Assembly: GCA_035493675.1 (NCBI GenBank)
Contig: DATJIA010000138.1
Coordinates: 17,609 to 81,608 of the forward strand
Length of the DNA stretch: 64,000 nucleotides
Direction: 5' to 3'
Source: JAIOQA01 sp035493675
GTDB lineage: Bacteria > Myxococcota_A > Polyangia > Haliangiales > Haliangiaceae
Below are positions 60,928-64,000 of this stretch, piece by piece (positions within the stretch are counted from its first letter, which is position 1; every line of letters begins with the position of its first letter). A model generated the notes under the pieces. That model worked only from the letters and a program-made list of their open reading frames with translations, had not been told where the DNA came from and did not search any database. The position numbers and the translations under genes are program-made.

Positions 60928-61807
60928 CGTCGGCGAGCCAGGCGTCGATCGCGGTCGCGACCGGGCGCGACTCGACGGTCGGCTTCTGACCCGCGTAGCC
61001 GGTGACGAACATCGCGCAGTCCTCGTAGCCGTCGCTGAAGGTGCGCTCGGCGATCTTCTTCGCGGTCGACGCCTCGTACACGACGACGTTCGCGTCGACG
61101 AGCTGATGCGGCAGCATGCCGAAGTTGTCGTACGGGCCGCAGTCGGGCGCGGCGTGGCGCGCGCCGTCCTTCACGATCGCGACGAGATCGAGCTGACCGA
61201 GCGTCGACGGCTTGCCGAGGGTGGCGAGCGGCGCGAACTCCTCGGCGGGCACGACGACCATCGAGCCGCGCACGATCTCGGGCGGGGTCGCGCCGAGCTC
61301 CGATCTGGGCAACGTCGCGCCCGACGGCAACGCGCCGAGCAGCGCGCGCGTGCGGCGCGCCGCCGCGTCGCCGAGCGCGATCTCGAGCGTGCCCTTGATC
61401 GGGGGCGCGCCCGGCGGATCGAGCTGGACCGCGACCGCGGGCGCCGTGATGCCCGCGCCGTCGCCGATCGCGCTCGCGAGCGGCGCGCGCAGGAGCGGCG
61501 GATCGAGATCGATCGTGACGTCCGCCTTGCCGTCGTCACCGACGGTCTGCTTCGCGCCGTTGATCGTGAGCGTGCCCGCCGGGGTCGCGTCGAGCTCGAC
61601 GCGCACGGTGCCGTCGCTGAAGACCCAGCAGACGTCGACCTTGCCGAGCGAGCCGCCGACCCGCGCGACCGTCGACGAATCGCCTTTCGGCAGCGCGCAC
61701 GACTGCGCGGCGAGGTGCGGCGACTTGTCCGCGGTCCGCGGTCCGTTGCGATCGTCGCCGTCACACGCGGCGGCGGCACAGAGCAGGAGCAAGAGGCGCT
61801 TGTTCAT
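60911..61807 (-). CDS. lipoprotein of unknown function in reverse orientation inside the dcw region
   Basis: A 298-residue predicted lipoprotein (MNKRLLLLLCAAAAC). A beta-rich protein with LDATPAGTLTINGAKQTVGDDGKADVTIDL (a PEGA-like or Ig-like strand pattern) and a later domain with VVVPAEEFAPLATLGKPSTLGQLDLVAIV and CGPYDNFGMLPHQLVDANVVVYEA, ending AIDAWLADV. I do not recognise it. Being antisense to the dcw genes it breaks any transcript running from murD to ftsW. Confidence 0.68.
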   Translation of the reverse strand: MNKRLLLLLCAAAACDGDDRNGPRTADKSPHLAAQSCALPKGDSSTVARVGGSLGKVDVCWVFSDGTVRVELDATPAGTLTINGAKQTVGDDGKADVTIDLDPPLLRAPLASAIGDGAGITAPAVAVQLDPPGAPPIKGTLEIALGDAAARRTRALLGALPSGATLPRSELGATPPEIVRGSMVVVPAEEFAPLATLGKPSTLGQLDLVAIVKDGARHAAPDCGPYDNFGMLPHQLVDANVVVYEASTAKKIAERTFSDGYEDCAMFVTGYAGQKPTVESRPVATAIDAWLADVTAAR

Positions 61808-61971
61808 GGCGCGCCTATCAGCAGCCCGCGTGCCAGGCGGTAACCGCGCGCGATCACGCGGGGCGCGGCGCCGGTGCACCGGGTGCACCCGTGCTGCATG
61901 CAATCGCTCGTGAATCACGGCCGAAAACTTGGCCCGAGGGGCGCGCCGTTCGAGAGTCGACGACTGACACC

Positions 61972-63213
61972 GTGGTCGCAACGCGCCTCCAGACCGTCGA
62001 CGAAGCCACCGTTCGCCCCGCGCCCGCGCTCGCCGAGCAAGCGCCCGTCGCCTCGCTGCCCGGGCGCGACGTCGATCTCGTCCTGTTCGCGGCGATCCTC
62101 GCGCTGCTCACGATCGGCACGATCGAGATCTACGCGTCGACCTCGGTCGCCGCGTCGGAGCACTACCACGACGGCGCGTACTTCCTGAAGCGACAGCTGG
62201 TCTGGCTCGGGCTCGGCGGCGTCGCGATGTGGGTCGGCACGACCTTCGACTATCGCCGGCTGCGCCGCTGGACCTATCCGCTGCTCCTGCTCTCGGTCGT
62301 GCTGCTCGCCGGCGCGCTCGCGATGCCCGCGATCAACGGCGCGCATCGATGGATCCTGCTCGGGCCGCTCTCGTTCCAGCCGGTCGAGGTCGCGAAGCTC
62401 GGGCTGATCTCGTACCTCGCCTATTCGCTGGCGAAGAAGGCCGATCGCGTGAAGACGTTCACGGTCGGCTTCGTCCCGCACCTCGTGGTGTGCGGCTTCG
62501 TCGCGGCGCTCTTGCTCGCCGAGCCCGACCTCGGCTCGTCGATCATCGTCGGCGCGACGACGCTCGGCATGCTGTTCGTCGCCGGCGCGCGCGTCTCGTA
62601 CATCGTGCTCGCCGTGCTGTCGGCCGCGCCGATCGGCTACCAGCTCATCATCGGCACGCCGTGGCGGTTGCAGCGCTTCATGGCGTACTTCAACCCCGAG
62701 GCGTTCGCGACCCGCGAGGCGTATCAGTTCCATCAAGCTCAGATCGCGCTCGGCTCGGGCGGCTTCTCCGGGCTCGGGCTCGGCGACGGTCGCCAAGCGC
62801 TCGGCTACATGCCCGAGGGTCACAACGACTTCATCCTCGCGCCGATCGGCGAGGAGATGGGCTACGTCGGCGTCGCGATCGTGCTCGTGCTGTTCGTGGT
62901 CCTCGTCTGGCGCGGGCTGCGCGCGGCGCTCGGCGCGCGCGACACCTACGGCGGCTACGTCGCGTTCGGGATCACGATCATGTTCGCGATGCAGGCGCTG
63001 TTCAACGTCGGCGTCGTGCTCGGCGTCGTGCCCAACAAGGGCCTCACCCTGCCCTTCGTCAGCTACGGCGGCACGTCGCTGATCATGACGATGTTCCTCG
63101 CCGGCCTCGTGCTCAACGTCGGCCGCCGCCCCGAGCACACCGCGCCCGCGCGCGAGCTGATCAACCGCGCCAAGTCCAAGCGCCAGCGCGTCCGCGTGAT
63201 CGTCGCGCGCTGA
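61972..63213 (+). CDS. ftsW: FtsW/RodA-family peptidoglycan glycosyltransferase (SEDS)
   Basis: About 413 residues, ten transmembrane helices. SEDS signatures: TIGTIEIYASTSVAA, INGAHRWILLGPLSFQPVEVAKLGLISYLA, LLLAEPDLGSSIIVGATTLGMLFVAG (catalytic Asp in EPDLG), YQFHQAQIALGSGGFSGLGLGDGRQ, LPEGHNDFI-like MPEGHNDFILAPIGEEMG and the C-terminal LPFVSYGGTSLI. It polymerises lipid II with FtsI at the septum. GTG 61972 is preferred; GTG 61891 would add 27 residues. It stands alone after a 165-bp gap because the upstream gene is reversed. Confidence 0.94.
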   Translation: MVATRLQTVDEATVRPAPALAEQAPVASLPGRDVDLVLFAAILALLTIGTIEIYASTSVAASEHYHDGAYFLKRQLVWLGLGGVAMWVGTTFDYRRLRRWTYPLLLLSVVLLAGALAMPAINGAHRWILLGPLSFQPVEVAKLGLISYLAYSLAKKADRVKTFTVGFVPHLVVCGFVAALLLAEPDLGSSIIVGATTLGMLFVAGARVSYIVLAVLSAAPIGYQLIIGTPWRLQRFMAYFNPEAFATREAYQFHQAQIALGSGGFSGLGLGDGRQALGYMPEGHNDFILAPIGEEMGYVGVAIVLVLFVVLVWRGLRAALGARDTYGGYVAFGITIMFAMQALFNVGVVLGVVPNKGLTLPFVSYGGTSLIMTMFLAGLVLNVGRRPEHTAPARELINRAKSKRQRVRVIVAR

Positions 63214-63238
63214 TCCGCGCGCGCACCGCGACGCGCCG

Positions 63239-63955
63239 CTACGGCGCCAGCGCGAGCGGCGGCGTCCCGCCGTACACGCGCGTCACGACGCGCGCGAGCC
63301 CGCGCGCATCGATCGCGATCGCCTCGCCGTGGCACGGCGCGACGCGCTCGATCGGCCACGCGAGGATCCGATCGACCGACCCGCGGGCGGCCGCGCGATC
63401 GCGGCGCAAGAATCGCCACGCGCGGCTCTGCGCGAGACGGCCGCCGCCGGCGCCCACGATCGCGAGGACGATCTTCGTGCGCAGGTTGCGCGGCCGCGTG
63501 ACGTGGAAGACGAGGTCGGCGCAGATCAACGCGCGCGACGCGCGGTGGAAGAAGACCGCCTCGCCCAGCTTCGGCGCGCCCGCGACGACCTCGACGTCGA
63601 GCTCGTCTCCGCCCCGCCACGCGCCGCTCGCGAGCGCGTGATCGAAGCGCAGGTCGGGACGCTTGGCCGCGAGCCCCGGCGCCGCGTGCGTCTCGGCCTT
63701 CGGCCAGCGCGCGATCGCCCCCGCGACGAACAGATGATGGATCCGCGTCGGCGCGACGATGTGCGCGACCGGCCCGAGCGCGTCGATCGCCGCCGCGGTC
63801 TGGTCGGCGATCGCGACCGGCGAGTAGAGGAGCAGCGACCGATCGCGCAGCCGCACCAGCGTGGCGCGGCTCGGCATGTAGACGCCGCCCGGCTGCCGCA
63901 GCTCGCCGCCGTCGACGTGCCAGAGGTCGTTCGCGACGGGAATCAGCGCGCTCAC
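63239..63955 (-). CDS. DUF4336 protein (MBL-fold-like, metal site reduced)
   Basis: A 238-residue protein with the DUF4336 pattern: ALIPVANDLWHVDGGELRQPGGVYMPSRATLVRL, LLLYSPVAI, VAHIVAPTRIHHLFVAGAIARWP, AAPGLAAKRPDLRFD and a late HGEAI. The fold is MBL-like but the HxHxDH motif is absent (IVAPTRIHHLF in its place), so classical hydrolase activity is doubtful. GTG is preferred over a TTG four codons upstream. An operator-like inverted repeat lies 17 bp before the start. Confidence 0.8.
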   Translation of the reverse strand: MSALIPVANDLWHVDGGELRQPGGVYMPSRATLVRLRDRSLLLYSPVAIADQTAAAIDALGPVAHIVAPTRIHHLFVAGAIARWPKAETHAAPGLAAKRPDLRFDHALASGAWRGGDELDVEVVAGAPKLGEAVFFHRASRALICADLVFHVTRPRNLRTKIVLAIVGAGGGRLAQSRAWRFLRRDRAAARGSVDRILAWPIERVAPCHGEAIAIDARGLARVVTRVYGGTPPLALAP

Positions 63956-63971
63956 GACATTAGCCAAGCAT

Positions 63972-63992
63972 CCTTGACCATCTTGGTCAAGG
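63972..63992 (-). promoter_or_regulatory. operator-like inverted repeat upstream of the DUF4336 gene
   Basis: CCTTGACCA (63972-63980) and TGGTCAAGG (63984-63992) are a perfect 9-bp inverted repeat with a 3-nt centre, and a third half-site CCTTGA begins at 63995. The size (21 bp) and position fit a dimeric repressor site; the cognate regulator would be outside the window. Confidence 0.6.
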
Positions 63993-64000
63993 GGCCTTGA

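Overview
This window is a very GC-rich, gene-dense bacterial chromosome segment. It most likely comes from a predatory or soil-type Myxococcota bacterium (Haliangiales/Kofleriaceae-like). That is an inference from the gene content: many lipoproteins with a short leader ending in Cys, FG-GAP and PEGA proteins, an Hsp-type Ser/Thr kinase, AgmX/PglI-type C-terminal domains, hybrid histidine kinases, a PASTA-bearing division transpeptidase and a DNPR-type (meso-DAP) MurE. I saw no rRNA, tRNA, transposase, integrase, phage gene or CRISPR array. Intergenic gaps are nearly all under 200 bp and many genes overlap by 1 or 4 nt.

Layout. 1-10.9 kb holds small metabolic and envelope genes: the end of an arylamine N-acetyltransferase, two sister cysteine-rich lipoproteins, two MBL-fold hydrolases, a YciH/SUI1 factor, an eight-repeat helical protein, a cytochrome c-rhodanese fusion, YceI flanked by two paralogous membrane proteins, a YihY membrane protein. 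10.9-16 kb holds a large palindrome, an M48 lipoprotein overlapping a POTRA-only lipoprotein, and a divergent TonB-dependent receptor. 16-19.9 kb is a tightly overlapped kinase / receiver / hybrid kinase operon. 20-24.5 kb is a uracil-catabolism (URC) set (URC1, URC4, uracil phosphoribosyltransferase) with a DUF4157-GH19 effector-like gene on the opposite strand inside it. 24.6-34.5 kb has a glycosyltransferase, XRE-cupin regulator, dienelactone hydrolase, argH-lysA and a convergent response regulator/kinase pair. 34.5-43 kb has a zinc-ribbon membrane protein, a molybdopterin oxidoreductase, a PEGA protein coupled to a Ser/Thr kinase, and ahcY. 43-49.8 kb has a large secreted lipoprotein, an operon of three AgmX-type lipoproteins plus a barrel-like protein, arfB, a REP-like palindrome and a Fic-like protein with a ruined active site.

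50-63.2 kb is a division and cell wall (dcw) cluster: rsmH, ftsL-like, ftsI, a murE-murF fusion, mraY, murD and ftsW. No mraZ precedes it. Three envelope genes and one reverse lipoprotein gene separate murD from ftsW, and a reverse DUF4336 gene follows ftsW, so murG/murC/murB/ftsQAZ must lie elsewhere.

A genome-wide signal stands out: about a dozen genes carry a TAnnnT hexamer 5-8 nt (most often exactly 6 nt) before the start codon, the signature of leaderless transcription, including back-to-back pairs in intergenic gaps of only 29 and 34 bp. Function names below rest on recognisable motifs; no database search was possible.
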